A program made the position numbers and the translations under genes. The notes below the pieces were generated by a model. It searched no databases and was not told where the DNA came from. It worked only from the letters and a program-made list of their open reading frames with translations. Below are positions 8,895 to 17,603 of a DNA stretch of 64,000 bases, piece by piece. Within the stretch, counting starts at the first letter, position 1, and each line of letters begins with the position of its first letter. Source of the stretch: Hymenobacter sp. CRA2 (GTDB taxonomy: Bacteria > Bacteroidota > Bacteroidia > Cytophagales > Hymenobacteraceae); NCBI RefSeq assembly GCF_002007105.1, contig NZ_MVBC01000012.1, positions 62,001-126,000 on the forward strand, written 5' to 3'.

Positions 8895-8955
8895 AGTATG
8901 GAGAAGTGAGAGGTGAGACGCGGTTCAGCCTCATTTATTCTTATATCTCCATACT
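8895..8955. repeat. Imperfect inverted repeat of short G/T/A words after fba
   Basis: AGTATGGAGA (8895-8904) is the reverse complement of TCTCCATACT (8946-8955), with GAAGTGAG-like words next to each arm. It resembles the elements at 27131-27244 and 35688-35786 in composition but has shorter arms. Confidence 0.5.
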
Positions 8956-8965
8956 CACTTCCAAC

Positions 8966-9000
8966 AAAAAGCCCGCTGGACACGTCCAGCGGGCTTTTTG
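8966..9000. terminator. Bidirectional terminator between fba and lgt
   Basis: The stem GCCCGCTGGA/TCCAGCGGGC is flanked by an A-run on the left and a T-run on the right, so it can stop both convergent transcripts. Confidence 0.9.
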
Positions 9001-9001
9001 T

Positions 9002-9988
9002 TTAGCGCTTCTGCGTTTGTACCGACAGCGGCTTCGGCGGCTCGGCGTCCGTCAGGTCGCGGGGGGCGTCCTGCGGGGTGCCGGGGCGGTTACGGGCAGT
9101 AAACAGCACCCACAGCCCTACCAGCACCAGCGGAATGCTCAGGATCTGGCCCATATTCAGCGCCATACCCTTCTCAAAATCTACCTGGTCTTCCTTCACG
9201 AACTCCACCAGGAAGCGGAAGGAGAAGAGCAGCACCACGAACAGGCCAAACAAGAGGCCGCGCGGCGTATTTTCCTTGTAGCGGCTCCAGAGGCGGTAGA
9301 GCAGCACAAACAGGAAGACGCAGAACAGCGACTCGTAAATCTGCGAGGGGTGACGGGGCACGGCCATCAGCGTGCCGGCGCCTACCGGCGTATTGATATC
9401 GACCGGGCGCACCACGTCGCCCGAGGCGTCGCGGCTGCGCTCTACCAGCACGGCACCGGACGGCAGCGGGCGCGTGGCCGGCTCCAACTTTTCGGCGTCG
9501 CGCACGAACACGAAGCCCCAGGGCTGCTGCGTGGGCAGGCCCACGATTTCCGAGTTCATCAGGTTACCCAGGCGGATCAGCGCGCCGCCTACGGCTACTA
9601 CCAGCACGATGCGGTCGAGTACCCAGAGGTAGTCAAACTTGTTGTTGCGGCTAAACAGCCAGGTGGCCAGCAGAATGCCGAGCGTGGCGCCGTGGCTGGC
9701 CAAACCGCCGTGCCAGATCTTCAGGATTTCGCCTGGGTTGTTGCGGTACGACTCCCAATCGTAGAAAAACACGTGGCCCAGGCGGGCGCCCAGCACCGTG
9801 CCGATGAGCATGTACACGGTAATCACGTCGACCCAGTGCGGCGATACCCGCTCCGATTTGTAGACGTGCGAGAGGATAAACGAGCCGATGATAAAGCCCG
9901 AAGCGAAGAGCAGGCCGTACCAGCGCAGCGTCAGCGGGCCGATTTCGGCGATGATGGGCGAAACGTCCCAGGTAATAAAAGCGAGCAT
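9002..9988 (-). CDS. lgt: Phosphatidylglycerol--prolipoprotein diacylglyceryl transferase
   Basis: This 328-residue polytopic inner-membrane enzyme transfers diacylglycerol from phosphatidylglycerol to the lipobox Cys of prolipoproteins. The family core is clear: GPLTLRWYGLLFASG near the start, WHGGLASHGATLG with the essential His, the signature GGALIRLGNLMNSEIVG with its conserved Arg, and HPSQIYES. About seven membrane segments can be seen. Residues 160-205 form an insertion between the signature and HPSQIYES. It would modify the several lipoproteins encoded nearby. A TACCTTTG element lies 35 bases upstream of the ATG. Confidence 0.96.
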   Translation of the reverse strand: MLAFITWDVSPIIAEIGPLTLRWYGLLFASGFIIGSFILSHVYKSERVSPHWVDVITVYMLIGTVLGARLGHVFFYDWESYRNNPGEILKIWHGGLASHGATLGILLATWLFSRNNKFDYLWVLDRIVLVVAVGGALIRLGNLMNSEIVGLPTQQPWGFVFVRDAEKLEPATRPLPSGAVLVERSRDASGDVVRPVDINTPVGAGTLMAVPRHPSQIYESLFCVFLFVLLYRLWSRYKENTPRGLLFGLFVVLLFSFRFLVEFVKEDQVDFEKGMALNMGQILSIPLVLVGLWVLFTARNRPGTPQDAPRDLTDAEPPKPLSVQTQKR

Positions 9989-10023
9989 AGGCAGCGAGCT
10001 TAACGAAGATGCGGGGAAGGGCT

Positions 10024-10031
10024 CAAAGGTA
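10024..10031 (-). promoter_or_regulatory. Bacteroidota -7 element (TACCTTTG) for lgt
   Basis: TACCTTTG on the minus strand, 35 bases before the lgt ATG at 9988. No convincing -33 TTG is seen. Confidence 0.55.
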
Positions 10032-10114
10032 CTCAGACATTTGGCGGCGTAGGTATTTGTCGATGCGGCGAGCCGGCACCAGTCTGGCAGGCAGTTATTG
10101 GTGGCAAGGGGCCG

Positions 10115-10423
10115 TTAGCGCGTGGGCAGCGCCGGCTGCGGGCCATCAGTGGGGCTCTCATAGGGCGTAGTGCGGCCCGCCGAAGGCAGGGAAGCCCCGT
10201 CGCCGCTCAGGGCCAGCACCAGCATTCCGGACATGGCCAAGTAAGCGGGCCAGCGCAGCCAGGTCGGCAGCCAAGCTGGTTTTTCGGACGTGGCGTCGAC
10301 GAGCCGGGCGTATACCCGGTTGTAGAAGAAAGGCCGCGGCTGGGCGGCGGATTGGGCCCGCCACTGGCGCAGCAGATCTTCCCATTCCTCGTCGGCGCCG
10401 GAATATTTAGCGGGGTCAGGCAT
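10115..10423 (-). CDS. Small membrane protein coupled to an ECF sigma factor (possible anti-sigma)
   Basis: This 102-residue protein has a soluble N-terminal half (EEWEDLLRQWRAQ), one membrane segment near residues 60-77 (WPAYLAMSGMLVLALSG) and a Pro-rich tail. Its ATG overlaps the end of the sigma gene by eight bases (ATGCCTGA), so the two are translated together. Position and single-span layout suggest an anti-sigma factor or membrane regulator of that sigma. I see no recognised anti-sigma zinc motif, so this is inference from context. Confidence 0.6.
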   Translation of the reverse strand: MPDPAKYSGADEEWEDLLRQWRAQSAAQPRPFFYNRVYARLVDATSEKPAWLPTWLRWPAYLAMSGMLVLALSGDGASLPSAGRTTPYESPTDGPQPALPTR

Positions 10424-11138
10424 GGGGCAAAGGGGCTTGAAGGTGTTTGCGGAGCGTTTGGCGGGCCCGAAACAGCAAGGATTCCACGGCTGGCACCGTA
10501 GTATTCAGCACGGCCGCTATTTCCTCGTAGCTTAATTCCTGCTCGTGGCGCAGCGTAAAAGCAACTTGCTGCTGATCGGGCAAGCGGGCCACTTGCTCGA
10601 GCAGCAACCGTAGCTGCTGCTGCCCCTCCAACTGCGCCTGCGGGTGAGCATGGTCAGGCGGGTCGTGCAGCACGTGGTTGTCGAAGCCCAGCAGGCTGGT
10701 GAAGGAAGCAAAGCGCTTTTTGGCGCGAGCCCACCGGCGGTGCTTCAGGGCCCGCGAGGTAGCCAGCCGGTAAAGCCAAGTGCTCAGGGCTGCGTCGCCC
10801 CGAAACCGGCCAACGGTTTGGTACACCTCCACAAAGACTTCCTGAGCCACATCTTCCGCTTCTTCCCGGGAGTGTAGCAGCGCCAGCACCGTGCGATAAA
10901 CCCGGTTCTGGTATCGTTCGACCAAAGTGCGAAACGCCTGCTCGCGGCCCTGCTGCAGCTGCGCTACCAGCTCGGCATCGGCCGATGCGGCGGGGCGTGG
11001 AGCATCCGCCAAGGGCTCGGAGACAACGGACAATAAAAGCGTGTGCACCACGGAGGCAGAAGCTGAAGAAAGGAAAGTACCCGCTCCGTTTTCGGGCGTT
11101 GCCTCGAAGACCAACGGTATACATCGGCTTAGGCCCAA
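10416..11138 (-). CDS. ECF-type RNA polymerase sigma factor
   Basis: The product has up to 240 residues. Region 2 contains ALLHSREEAEDVAQEVFVEVY and STWLYRLATSRALKHRRWAR; region 4 contains LPDQQQVAFTLRHEQELSYEEIA and VPAVESLLFRARQTLRKHL. These define a group 4 (extracytoplasmic function) sigma factor. The ATG at 11138 is the only upstream ATG, but the first 35 or so residues look unlike the family, and GTG at 11048 is a plausible alternative. It is followed by an overlapping single-span membrane protein that may control it. No target promoter can be read from the sequence. Confidence 0.9.
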   Translation of the reverse strand: MGLSRCIPLVFEATPENGAGTFLSSASASVVHTLLLSVVSEPLADAPRPAASADAELVAQLQQGREQAFRTLVERYQNRVYRTVLALLHSREEAEDVAQEVFVEVYQTVGRFRGDAALSTWLYRLATSRALKHRRWARAKKRFASFTSLLGFDNHVLHDPPDHAHPQAQLEGQQQLRLLLEQVARLPDQQQVAFTLRHEQELSYEEIAAVLNTTVPAVESLLFRARQTLRKHLQAPLPHA

Positions 11139-11246
11139 TCAGCGCTTAAAACTTGCGCTACTGACCTCACTCCACTTGCAGACACCTGACTTACAAGGCA
11201 ATAATTTCAAACCACCTCCTGACCGCTGATGCAAACGCTCAGGTGC

Positions 11247-13229
11247 CTACAGCGCACCCAGCTCCGCCGCGAAGCCGCCGCTCAGGATGGGGAAGCGCAG
11301 CCAGGAGCGCGGGTCGAGGTTGTAGTCGTCGAGGTGGAACGAGGGCGCGTACCGCTCGCGCTTCCACTGGTTGCGGCTCCAGAGCGAATAGAAGCGCTTG
11401 ACGTAGGTTTTGAGCAGCTCCGGGTCGATATCCGCGTTCAACTCACCTTCCAGCTGGGTGAGCACCTGCTGCGGGCTCAGCCGCTCGTAGAAAGCCAGCC
11501 GCTCGATGCGGTTCAGCAGCGGGTAGGGCATCAGGTCCCGCTCGTCGGTCTGCTTGTCCTCCAGCGGCCGCAGCTCGGCGGTGGGCGCCAGGTTGTTGAC
11601 GCGGTGCAGCCCGTAGTAGCCCAGTTCGGCTTCGGCCCACACCAGCCACTGCTTCACGAAAGCCTTATCCACGCCGGCGATGGGCGAAATGGAGCCGGCC
11701 GTGTCGCCGTCCATGGTGCAGTAGCCCACGGCGGCCTCCGAGCGGTTGGAAGTAGTGATGAGCAGGCAGTTGAGCACGTTGGCCAGCATCCAGATGCTGG
11801 GGGCGCGCACCCGGGCCTGAATATTTTGCAGCGTGAGGTCGTCGGTTTTCCAGCTCAGCTCCCGGCCCAGCGCGTGCTCGATCTTGCCGGTGTAGCCCTT
11901 CACTTCCTGGTCGATGTCCCAGCTGAAGAATACCGCGCCGATGTTGTCGGCCACGTCCTTGGCCGAGAGGTAGGTATCGTCGGAGGAATTGACGGTGCCC
12001 TGGTAGGCACAGGTGAGCAGGCGGCGGGTGAGCTGCTGATTCAACGTCATCTTTTCGCTGCCGGTGGTCTGCATAGCCGAGTGCGACACGGCCTGGGACC
12101 GGCCCCCGGTATCCGAAGCCGATTCGGGCCCTACCAGCGGGGCGCCGGGCAGCTGCGCGTACTCCACCGCGAAGCGGATTTCATCTTCGGTAAACGTGCC
12201 GACTTTGCGCATAAAGGCTTCGGCGCCCAGTTCCAGCACGCCCAGGCGCACCAGCTCGGCCACGCCCACGGCGCACATGCAGGAGTCGGCGCCACCCGAA
12301 AGGCTGAGCACGAAACCCTTGCTGCGGGCCTTGCGCAGGTAGTCGAACAGGGCCAGGCTTAGCGCCTGATTTAGCTCGCGGTACTCGTCGGGCGTGGGCA
12401 GCGGGGTGATGTCCGCCGCGACGGGCGGCTCCACGGCGAAGTCCACGTCGGCAAACTCCAGGTCCACGTCCTTGAAGCTCAGCAGCTGGTTGCGCGTGAT
12501 GAGCTGCCCGTTGCGGGCAATGAGGATTTCGCCGTCGTAGGTGATGCGGCCGGCTTCGTTGCCGAGCAGGTTGGCGTAGAGGTAAGTCACCTGATAGTCG
12601 CGCGAGGCCTTGAGCACCAGCTGGTAGCGCACATCGGTCTTGCTCATGGCGAAGTGCGAGGCCGAGGGGTTTACAATCAGCTGCACGCCGCGGGGCTTGA
12701 GGCGGCCGGCGGGGCGGTCGGAGGCGGGGCGCCACGCGTCTTCGCAGATTTCAAAGCCAAACCGTACGCCCTGGTGCTCAAATACCAGGTCGCCAATGGT
12801 GTATTCTTCGCCGTTGAAGGTGAATGTGGCCGTGGTGCCGGGCCGCCACGAAGTGAAGAAGCGTGGCTCGTAGTGCACGCCGTCGTTGGCCATAAACTGC
12901 TTGGCCGCGAACCCTAGAATCTCTTGGTTGCGGATGACGCAGGCCGTGTTGTAGGTCTGCCCGTTGAGACGCACCGGCAGGCCCACGCACACCACCATGT
13001 TGGGATCGGTGCAGCACTGGCGCACCTGCTGCAGGTGCAGCAGGGCGGTTTCGCTCAGCCAGTCGTGCAGGAACAAGTCCTCGCAGCCGTAGCCCGTCAG
13101 GCAGAGCTCGGGCAGGCACAGCAGCTCTACGTCAGCATCTTGGGCCAACTGAATGGCCTCGCAGATGTTGCGCAGGTTGTTTTGCCAGTCAATGGGAGTT
13201 TGGTTCAGGGCAGCGCCGGCGAGTCGCAT
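11247..13229 (-). CDS. nadE: Glutamine-dependent NAD+ synthetase
   Basis: This 660-residue two-domain enzyme makes NAD+ from deamido-NAD+, ATP and glutamine. The N-terminal nitrilase-type glutaminase carries the triad Glu41 (LPELCLTGYG), Lys110 (FAAKQFMAND) and Cys162 (FGFEICEDAW). The C-terminal synthetase has the PP-loop SGGADS (311-316) and later STKS-like and NCLLITTSNRSE segments. The start is the ATG at 13229, where family homology begins (MRLAGAALNQ); an upstream in-frame ATG at 13304 adds an unlikely Arg/Ser-rich leader. It stands alone, with no other NAD gene beside it. Confidence 0.95.
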   Translation of the reverse strand: MRLAGAALNQTPIDWQNNLRNICEAIQLAQDADVELLCLPELCLTGYGCEDLFLHDWLSETALLHLQQVRQCCTDPNMVVCVGLPVRLNGQTYNTACVIRNQEILGFAAKQFMANDGVHYEPRFFTSWRPGTTATFTFNGEEYTIGDLVFEHQGVRFGFEICEDAWRPASDRPAGRLKPRGVQLIVNPSASHFAMSKTDVRYQLVLKASRDYQVTYLYANLLGNEAGRITYDGEILIARNGQLITRNQLLSFKDVDLEFADVDFAVEPPVAADITPLPTPDEYRELNQALSLALFDYLRKARSKGFVLSLSGGADSCMCAVGVAELVRLGVLELGAEAFMRKVGTFTEDEIRFAVEYAQLPGAPLVGPESASDTGGRSQAVSHSAMQTTGSEKMTLNQQLTRRLLTCAYQGTVNSSDDTYLSAKDVADNIGAVFFSWDIDQEVKGYTGKIEHALGRELSWKTDDLTLQNIQARVRAPSIWMLANVLNCLLITTSNRSEAAVGYCTMDGDTAGSISPIAGVDKAFVKQWLVWAEAELGYYGLHRVNNLAPTAELRPLEDKQTDERDLMPYPLLNRIERLAFYERLSPQQVLTQLEGELNADIDPELLKTYVKRFYSLWSRNQWKRERYAPSFHLDDYNLDPRSWLRFPILSGGFAAELGAL

Positions 13230-13321
13230 AAGCTGGGAGCAGGAGGTTGAAAATCGTCCTGCAAATAACTCTAAATGGCCGAGTCGGGTTGTGTACGCGC
13301 CCAAACGGCCGCCCAGTACCT

Positions 13322-13353
13322 GCCTGAGCAGCCGTCTTGAGGGCTGCTCAGGC
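13322..13353 (-). terminator. GC-rich hairpin after the barrel gene
   Basis: A perfect 12-base stem, GCCTGAGCAGCC/GGCTGCTCAGGC, lies immediately after the stop at 13357. No T-tract follows on the minus strand, so a terminator role is only possible. Confidence 0.45.
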
Positions 13354-13356
13354 GCT

Positions 13357-13932
13357 TTAAATGCGGTAGCGCAGGCCCAAAGTCAGCGTTTCCAGCAGCC
13401 CATACACATTGTTATACAGCGCATGCGTGCGCCCCGTGGGCTGGATGTTTTTGTTCAGCAGCACGTCGGCGGCCACTTCCGTTCGGCGGCTGGCTCCGAG
13501 GCCCAGGCGGGCGCCCACGCCCAGATTCGCTGCCAGCCCCAGGCCCTTTGCCAGCCCGGCATACTCGCCGCTGGGTTGCCCGTCGATAACCTGCGTGTTG
13601 CGGAAATGGTCGCGCGACACGGCCACTACCACGCCACCCACGGCATCGATCTGCAAGCGCCGCGTGGAGTGCCGCGTCAGCGTGTAGCGGGCCCGCAACG
13701 GCACGGAGGCCCTCCACCGCCTGGAATCGTAGCGGTAGTCCACCTGTTTGCCGTCGGTGGTGAAGAGCGTAGCGGAGGAGTTGGACTGGTCGCGCCAGTA
13801 GCTCGCGCCGGCTTCCACGCTCCAGCGCGGCCGCAGCTGGTAGCCGGCACTCAGCAGCAGCGGCCCGAAGGTCTCGATGCCCCGCCCCCGTTGGTCGTAG
13901 CGCATCACGTAAGTCTGCTTCGCCGCCTGCAA
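13357..13932 (-). CDS. Outer-membrane beta-barrel protein, probably frameshifted at its 5' end
   Basis: The open frame has 191 residues from a TTG at 13932 and reads as a small porin-like barrel ending in the aromatic/hydrophobic strand LETLTLGLRYRI. It lacks a signal peptide. In another frame just upstream, a TTG at 14050 opens a peptide that starts NLIIIATALAGANLS, continues through AADSVRHR, and stops at TAG (13946-13944). Removing one base (the T at 13945, minus strand) joins the two as ...SVRHR-RTIGLQAAKQ.... The natural gene is therefore probably 13357-14050 with a one-base insertion, either real or a sequencing error. Function is unknown. Confidence 0.6.
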   Translation of the reverse strand: MQAAKQTYVMRYDQRGRGIETFGPLLLSAGYQLRPRWSVEAGASYWRDQSNSSATLFTTDGKQVDYRYDSRRWRASVPLRARYTLTRHSTRRLQIDAVGGVVVAVSRDHFRNTQVIDGQPSGEYAGLAKGLGLAANLGVGARLGLGASRRTEVAADVLLNKNIQPTGRTHALYNNVYGLLETLTLGLRYRI

Positions 13933-14086
13933 GCCGATGGTCCTAGCGGTGCCGCACCGAATCGGCGGCTACAGGCGCAGCAACTACTGCGTCCTGATTC
14001 ATTGACAGGTTGGCTCCCGCCAGCGCTGTCGCTATGATAATGAGATTCAAAGCAAGTAAGGAATGAAGAGAAACAATAAAACAGGA

Positions 14087-14114
14087 AGGCCCGGAAGCAT
14101 TAGCTTCCGGGCCT
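14087..14114 (-). terminator. Hairpin terminator after rnc
   Basis: The perfect stem AGGCCCGGAAGC/GCTTCCGGGCCT with an ATTA loop is followed on the minus strand by a T-rich stretch (CCTGTTTTATTGTTT). Confidence 0.75.
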
Positions 14115-14171
14115 GAAGCGTACTACGCCGGCGTGGCATTGCTTGCCCGCACGCCAACTATTTTACTTTCC

Positions 14172-14921
14172 TTACACGCCCAGGGCCGCCAAGGCCCGCT
14201 CAGCCGCCTGCTGCTCAGCCTGCTTTTTCGACAGGCCCATGCCCGTGGCCACGGCTTCCTCGTCGATCAGCACTGTGGCGGAAAACTCCATCACGCCGCC
14301 CTGCCGCTGCTCTCCGTTCAGCTCGTAGCGCACGGCCTTGCCCTGCCGTTGCGCCCACTCGATGAGTTTGCTTTTGAAGTTGGCCGTGGTCGAGGTCAGG
14401 GCCTTTACATCAACGTAGGGCCGGATGAGCCGCTTGAGCACGAACTGCCGGGCCGCTTCGTAGCCGTGGTCGAGGTACACCGCGCCCACCAGCGCCTCCA
14501 GCGCGTTGCCGTTGACGGAGCGCGAACGGGCTGAACGGCTCTGCCCCGGGTCCAGCTGCACCAGCGCGTCCAGCCCCAGCTTCAGGGCCAGCTGGTTCAT
14601 GCTTTCCCGGTTCACGATGCGCGAGCGGATTTCCGTCAGAAAGCCCTCCGGCTCGTAGGGGTACTTCAAAAACAGGTACTCGGCCACCACCGCGCCGAGC
14701 ACGGCGTCGCCCAGAAACTCCAGCCGCTCATTGGAGAGGTGGCGCGTCTGGCCCTGCTGCCGTACCAGCGAGGCGTGCGTAAAAGCCAGCCGGTACAGGC
14801 GCACGTTGTCCGGCGCCCGGCCCGTCACGGAGGCAATGGCCTGCCGAAACTGCCGGTCGTGGCCCAGCAGGCGGCGAAAAATTCCGAACAACGGTAACGT
14901 GCGCCTGCCGCGGTAAGGCAT
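14172..14921 (-). CDS. rnc: Ribonuclease III
   Basis: This 249-residue endonuclease cuts double-stranded RNA, acting in rRNA maturation and on structured mRNAs. The catalytic signature NERLEFLGDAVLG is at residues 64-76, with the second acidic site in the NALEALVGAVYLD segment. The C-terminal dsRNA-binding domain runs from about residue 178 (FKSKLIEWAQRQGK) to the end (GLSKKQAEQQAAERALAAL). It lies downstream of fabF and acpP on the same strand, a common Bacteroidota order, although a 210-base gap holding a hairpin repeat separates it from fabF. Confidence 0.97.
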   Translation of the reverse strand: MPYRGRRTLPLFGIFRRLLGHDRQFRQAIASVTGRAPDNVRLYRLAFTHASLVRQQGQTRHLSNERLEFLGDAVLGAVVAEYLFLKYPYEPEGFLTEIRSRIVNRESMNQLALKLGLDALVQLDPGQSRSARSRSVNGNALEALVGAVYLDHGYEAARQFVLKRLIRPYVDVKALTSTTANFKSKLIEWAQRQGKAVRYELNGEQRQGGVMEFSATVLIDEEAVATGMGLSKKQAEQQAAERALAALGV

Positions 14922-14984
14922 AAGCGAAAGGGTTAGTGAAATCTGAACGTGAACCAGCGTGAGCGGTTCCGTTGCCTAAAAAGC

Positions 14985-15056
14985 GTCATGCTGAGCCCCG
15001 CGAGGCCTCTCCCGGACAACGAAGCGGAAGAGAGGCCTCGCGGGGCTCAGCATGAC
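14985..15056. repeat. Hairpin repeat, GTCATGCTGAGC subtype
   Basis: A perfect 26-base inverted repeat starts GTCATGCTGAGC (14985) and ends GCTCAGCATGAC (15056), with a 20-base loop. A second partial right end (CTCAGCATGAC followed by GTTCT) lies at 15084-15099. It is one of several intergenic elements here with the shared end pattern GTCATNNNGAGC. Confidence 0.85.
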
Positions 15057-15131
15057 AATACGCGTAGCGGGCAGTACGGTCGGACTCAGCATGACGTTCT
15101 TGGTTCATCAGCTGGCCCGGCGTGCCCATTG

Positions 15132-16382
15132 TTAGTCGCGAAACTTCCCGAACACCACCGACGTGTTGTGCCCGCCGAAGCCGAAGGTGTTGCTCAGAGC
15201 AATGTTTACCTCGCGCTGCTGGGCCTGGTTGAACGTGAAGTTCAGCCGTGCGTCCAGCTCCGGGTCATCGGTAAAGTGGTTGATGGTCGGGGGCACCACG
15301 CCGTGCTGAATGGCCAGGATGCTCGCCAGCGCCTCGATACCGCCCGCGCCGCCGAGCAGGTGCCCGGTCATCGACTTGGTGGAGCTGATGTTCAGGCGGT
15401 AGGCTTCGTCGCCGAATACCTTCTGAATGGCCTTTACCTCGGCCCCGTCGCCCAGCGGGGTGCTGGTGCCGTGGGTGTTGATGTAGTCCACGTCGGCCGC
15501 CGTGATGCCGGCGTCGCGCAGCGCGTTCTGCATCACCAGTACCACGCCGTTGCCGTCGGGGTCGGGCGCCGTGATGTGGTAGGCGTCGGACGACAGACCG
15601 CCGCCGAGCAGCTCGGCGTAGATCTTGGCGCCGCGGGCCTTGGCGTGCTCGTACTCTTCCAGGATCAAGGCGCCGGCGCCTTCACCCAGCACAAACCCGT
15701 CGCGGTCCTTGTCGTAGGGGCGCGAGGCCAGCTCGGGCGCGTCGTTTCGCTCGCTCATGGCCTTGATGGCGTTAAAACCACCCACGCCGGCTTCGGTAAT
15801 GGCGGCTTCGGAGCCCCCGGTCACCATCACATCGGCCATATTCAGGCGGATGTAGTTGAAGGCGGCGATGATGGAGTCCGACGACGAGGCGCAGGCCGAC
15901 GTCGTGACGAAGTTCGGGCCGCGGAAGCCGTGCTTGATGCTGATGTTGCCCGACGAGGAGTCGGCAATCATCTTCGGAATGAAGAAAGGATTGAAGCGCG
16001 GGGTACCGTCGCCGCGGCCGAAGGCAATGCACTCCTCCTGGAAGGTACGCAGTCCGCCGATGCCCGAGCCCCAGATAACGCCTACGCGGTCCTTGTTCAC
16101 GCCCTCCTGCAGACCCGCGTCGGCAATGGCCTGGTCGCTGGCGATGAGAGCGAACTGCGTGAACAGGTCCATTTTGCGGCCTTCCTTGCGTTCGAAGTAG
16201 TCGTCGGGGTTGTAGCCCTTCACTTCGCAGGCAAAGCGGGTTTTGAACTTGCTGGCGTCGAACCGGGTGATGGGGGCAGCCCCGCTCACGCCACGCGACA
16301 AACCGTCCCAGTATTCGGCAACCGTCTTGCCGAGCGGGGTAATGGCTCCGAGACCAGTAACAACAACTCTCCGTAACGCCAT
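15132..16382 (-). CDS. fabF: 3-oxoacyl-ACP synthase II (KAS II)
   Basis: This 416-residue condensing enzyme elongates acyl-ACP with malonyl-ACP in fatty acid synthesis. The nucleophile is Cys164 in TSACASSSDS; the two catalytic His residues lie in NTHGTSTPLGD and NTFGFGGHN. The N-terminus RRVVVTGLGAITPLG is standard. The ATG at 16382 is chosen; an upstream in-frame ATG adds a leader outside the family. It lies downstream of acpP with a hairpin between them that may reduce read-through. This acpP-fabF(-rnc) order is common in Bacteroidota. Confidence 0.97.
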   Translation of the reverse strand: MALRRVVVTGLGAITPLGKTVAEYWDGLSRGVSGAAPITRFDASKFKTRFACEVKGYNPDDYFERKEGRKMDLFTQFALIASDQAIADAGLQEGVNKDRVGVIWGSGIGGLRTFQEECIAFGRGDGTPRFNPFFIPKMIADSSSGNISIKHGFRGPNFVTTSACASSSDSIIAAFNYIRLNMADVMVTGGSEAAITEAGVGGFNAIKAMSERNDAPELASRPYDKDRDGFVLGEGAGALILEEYEHAKARGAKIYAELLGGGLSSDAYHITAPDPDGNGVVLVMQNALRDAGITAADVDYINTHGTSTPLGDGAEVKAIQKVFGDEAYRLNISSTKSMTGHLLGGAGGIEALASILAIQHGVVPPTINHFTDDPELDARLNFTFNQAQQREVNIALSNTFGFGGHNTSVVFGKFRD

Positions 16383-16408
16383 AAAGGGAATGCGAAGGGG
16401 AAAAGGGG

Positions 16409-16438
16409 AAAAGAAAAACGGCCGGCACGAGCCGGCCG
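16409..16438 (-). terminator. Attenuator-like hairpin between acpP and fabF
   Basis: An 8-base stem CGGCCGGC/GCCGGCCG with a 4-base loop is followed on the minus strand by GTTTTTCTTTTCCCC. It could partly terminate acpP transcripts and keep fabF expression lower than acpP. Confidence 0.65.
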
Positions 16439-16474
16439 GCAAAGCGGTGGTGCTTTAGCTAAGGTATTCGTGCC

Positions 16475-16711
16475 TTATTTGGCGTGCTCTTCGAGGTAAG
16501 CAATGGCCTGGCCCACGGTGCCGATGTTCTCAGCCTGATCGTCGGGGATGCTTACGTTGAACTCTTTTTCGAACTCCATGATGAGCTCAACCGTGTCCAG
16601 CGAGTCAGCGCCGAGGTCGTTGGTGAAGCTGGCCTCCGGGGTCACTTCCGACGGCTCTACGCCCAGCTTGTCAACGATAATGCTTTTTACTTTTTCTGCG
16701 ATTTCAGACAT
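16475..16711 (-). CDS. acpP: Acyl carrier protein
   Basis: This 78-residue acidic carrier holds growing acyl chains on a phosphopantetheine arm attached to Ser37 in [11 protein letters not shown]. The length, helix pattern and C-terminus ([14 protein letters not shown]) are standard. The ATG at 16711 gives the canonical N-terminus [16 protein letters not shown]. It is the first gene of the unit with fabF. The divergent neighbour is the IPExxxVDY gene. Confidence 0.97.
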   Translation of the reverse strand: MSEIAEKVKSIIVDKLGVEPSEVTPEASFTNDLGADSLDTVELIMEFEKEFNVSIPDDQAENIGTVGQAIAYLEEHAK

Positions 16712-16864
16712 TTCCGTGGGGTTTAAAGAAAACTCGGGCACAAATAACACCATCTTCCTCAACATTATCAAACCGGACGGTAGCATTTGCCCCGCCCGGG
16801 GCGCTGGTTTCGCCCCCGCAAGTGCGTAGTTTTACGGCCATTGGACCTGATTCTGTGCTGCGCT

Positions 16865-17293
16865 ATGAAAACCCTGACCCTCGACTGCGACTACGATTGT
16901 GACTTCGACCTGTTCGGCGTGGTGTCGTCGAGCCGGGACCATAAGCTGGCCTGGACGCTGAACCGCGCCCTGCGCCTGCGCCTGATCAAGCAGCAAGACA
17001 TCATCTACGACCTGCTCACCCGCGGACGCCTGGTTATCAGCAACTACCTGCACGCCACCGAAACGGCCACGCTGCGCCTGCTGCGCAACCGCTCGGTAGA
17101 CCCCTCAGTGCTGAAAAAGCCATTTCTGGCGCCGGATATCAAGGAGTACGACTACCTGATTCAGGTGCAGAACGGCACCGGCGCCCTCGATGCCGACGAA
17201 CTGCTCACCCAGCTTTCGGCCCTGCCGGAGGTGCAGTACGCCTGTCGTTTCGACCCGAATACCCTTAAGTTCAAAGAAAACTTGCTCTTTTAG
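16865..17293 (+). CDS. IPExxxVDY family protein
   Basis: This 142-residue protein belongs to a family recognised mainly in Bacteroidota and named after a short motif, here seen as FLAPDIKEYDYLIQV (residues 101-115). The start is MKTLTLDCDYDCDFDLFGV. It is a small soluble protein with no signal or membrane segment. Its position between acpP (divergent) and pyk (downstream, same strand) matches the usual neighbourhood. Molecular function is not known. Confidence 0.85.
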   Translation: MKTLTLDCDYDCDFDLFGVVSSSRDHKLAWTLNRALRLRLIKQQDIIYDLLTRGRLVISNYLHATETATLRLLRNRSVDPSVLKKPFLAPDIKEYDYLIQVQNGTGALDADELLTQLSALPEVQYACRFDPNTLKFKENLLF

Positions 17294-17603
17294 GGCCGCA
17301 AACCCGCTTACCCGCTTTCTTCCTCCCGGATTAGCCGAAGGATCTTACTCCGCCCCAAGCGACGCTCCCACCGTCACTGCAGGCGCCGGCAAGGAACCTC
17401 GTCCGAACAGATAGTGGCCTGTCCCGTAGGCCTCTTCAGCTGTTGGTACCCACGAGTGGCCTTAGCTTGCGCCTTGTGTGCTGGCATCGAGCGCGCCGTT
17501 TTGGCGTCGTAAGGTCCTTCGGCTGCGCCTCGGCGAACCGCATAAAAAAACTCCGCAACTAATTTCGCCTTTCCCAAGCTCGCAGTACAGTCCCCATCAA
17601 TAC
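17294..17603. other. Intergenic spacer before pyk, no gene seen
   Basis: These 310 bases hold no convincing gene. A 67-codon minus-strand frame exists but has no family features. No clean hairpin terminator or TAnnTTTG element was found; the segment just before pyk contains an A-run and TAATTTCG, a weak promoter candidate. Confidence 0.5.

Noticed and set aside
17374-17577. A possible small minus-strand gene before pyk
   Set aside because: There is no signal, domain or supporting neighbour, and it overlaps the likely pyk promoter and leader region.
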